62,441 nucleotides of DNA from the IMG/VR virus record IMGVR_UViG_3300015371_000032, positions 1 through 62,441 of that record; one strand, given 5' to 3'. Positions within the stretch are counted from its first letter, which is position 1. The number at the start of each line of letters is the position of its first letter. The notes under the pieces were generated by a model. It had not been told where the DNA came from. It did no database searches and saw only the letters and a program-made list of their open reading frames with translations. A program made the position numbers and the translations under genes. This DNA is from a virus. Positions 61,871-62,441 of this stretch are shown here, piece after piece.

Positions 61871-62017
61871 TCACGCAGCCTTGATCGTACCGCCGCCCGC
61901 ACGAATCTGCGCGGCCTTTGCCTCGACCTCGGTCCTGTACGTCTGGGTCACCCCGGTGGGCGAGGTGAACACGTAGGTCGTGCCAGCCTTGCCCTTCTTC
62001 CCGCAGTTACACGGCAC
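61871..62017 (-). CDS. 48-residue CxC protein of the head operon
   Basis: GTG 62017 overlaps the protease stop by 11 nt. It begins PCNCGKKGKAGTTYVFTSPT and continues GVTQTYRTEVEAKAAQIRAG. Short proteins of this CNCG..YVF..P.G....Y.T..EA pattern are conserved beside actinophage capsid genes. The function is unknown. Too short to be found by length-limited gene finding. Confidence 0.65.
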   Translation of the reverse strand: MPCNCGKKGKAGTTYVFTSPTGVTQTYRTEVEAKAAQIRAGGGTIKAA

Positions 62018-62441
62018 CTTCCGCTCCCTCTACTCGTGCACTCAGCGCGGCCAGCCTAGCCTTGCGCTCGGACAGTGAGACGACCTCGGCGGCGACGATC
62101 CGCGCCAGTGCCTCGTAGTCGATCCGCTCGTCGGGAGGCTCGGTGGGCTCTACGATCCCCGAAGCCACCAGGCTGATCTGGCGCTCGCCCGCTGCGGCGA
62201 TGCGCACGCGCGGGATGCCGAACCCAGGCACGTTGACGGCGAGCACCGCGATGAGTTCGAGGTTGCCGTCCACCGAGCGCCAGTCGCCTGAGACAGCCGA
62301 AGCCCGCAGGGCGGTGACCATCTCATCACTAGTACCCGGCCTCACCCACCCGGCGACCCAGATACCGTGCTCGTCCTCCCCGCACGTCACGTCGGCTACC
62401 GCCGAGGAGGTCGAGTCGTAGTGTGCGAGCGCACCTCGCAC
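62007..62441 (-). CDS. MuF-like / capsid maturation protease fusion, C-terminal part (runs off right edge)
   Basis: The end of the gene described at 1-2138, in the same frame after the 83-bp overlap is removed. The last 83 bases duplicate the left end, so this piece has no true start; a Met-like GTG at 62441 is internal. Ends VGHL-like strands then a helical tail (DYEALARIVAAEVVSLSERK), probably for capsid attachment. Confidence 0.75.
   Translation of the reverse strand: MRGALAHYDSTSSAVADVTCGEDEHGIWVAGWVRPGTSDEMVTALRASAVSGDWRSVDGNLELIAVLAVNVPGFGIPRVRIAAAGERQISLVASGIVEPTEPPDERIDYEALARIVAAEVVSLSERKARLAALSARVEGAEGAV
62359..62441. repeat. Terminal direct repeat, right copy
   Basis: Identical to bases 1-83. 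Confidence 0.95.

Overview
The window is the essentially complete genome of a tailed double-stranded DNA phage. Siphovirus morphology is inferred from a roughly 1200-residue tape measure, an overlapping chaperone pair, and HK97-type capsid, portal and terminase genes. High GC, frequent GTG starts, GGAG-type ribosome sites, ATGA/GTGA gene overlaps and promoters of the TTGCCA-17-TAAGAT kind suggest an actinobacterial host such as Streptomyces. That host call is inference. The first 83 bases recur exactly as the last 83, so the contig closes on itself at about 62,358 bp. The cut falls inside one gene, the MuF-protease fusion, whose two parts lie at the two ends.

Two transcriptional arms diverge near 13 kb. 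The leftward late arm runs down from about 12.9 kb, through position 1 and on from 62.4 kb to 39 kb. In order it carries two ribbon-helix-helix regulators, small conserved genes, a beta-helix protein, a packed cluster of tiny genes, two glycoside-hydrolase-like proteins, an EEP-family nuclease, a ParB-like protein, terminase small and large subunits, a membrane protein, portal, MuF-protease, capsid, major tail, connectors, tail chaperones, tape measure and large tail/fibre proteins. A short inserted island on the opposite strand (60.3-61.8 kb) carries the amidase endolysin and a lyase-like enzyme.

The rightward arm (13.5-39.1 kb) is presumably early. It holds about sixty mostly small genes: a helix-turn-helix protein, many zinc-knuckle miniproteins, small membrane or exported proteins, SSB, a CHC2/TOPRIM/RecA-like primase-helicase, two HNH proteins, an SPFH-type lipoprotein, a Rad52-like annealing protein and a Cas4/RecB-like nuclease. 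No integrase, DNA polymerase, tRNA or CRISPR array was recognised.

The most striking feature is a dispersed palindrome, TTTAGTNACTAAA, mostly in the form TTTAGTCACCAAA. At least 35 full or partial copies occur across both arms. Nearly all sit 9-80 nt before a start codon, and several supply the stop codon of the gene before. Four rightward promoters share one layout: promoter, leader stem-loop, palindrome, ribosome site, gene. Two of these promoters are almost identical copies. This looks like a genome-wide regulatory network, comparable in logic to mycobacteriophage stoperators or start-associated sequences but with a different sequence. A second notable feature is a shared N-terminal coiled-coil module on three unrelated polysaccharide-active enzymes.
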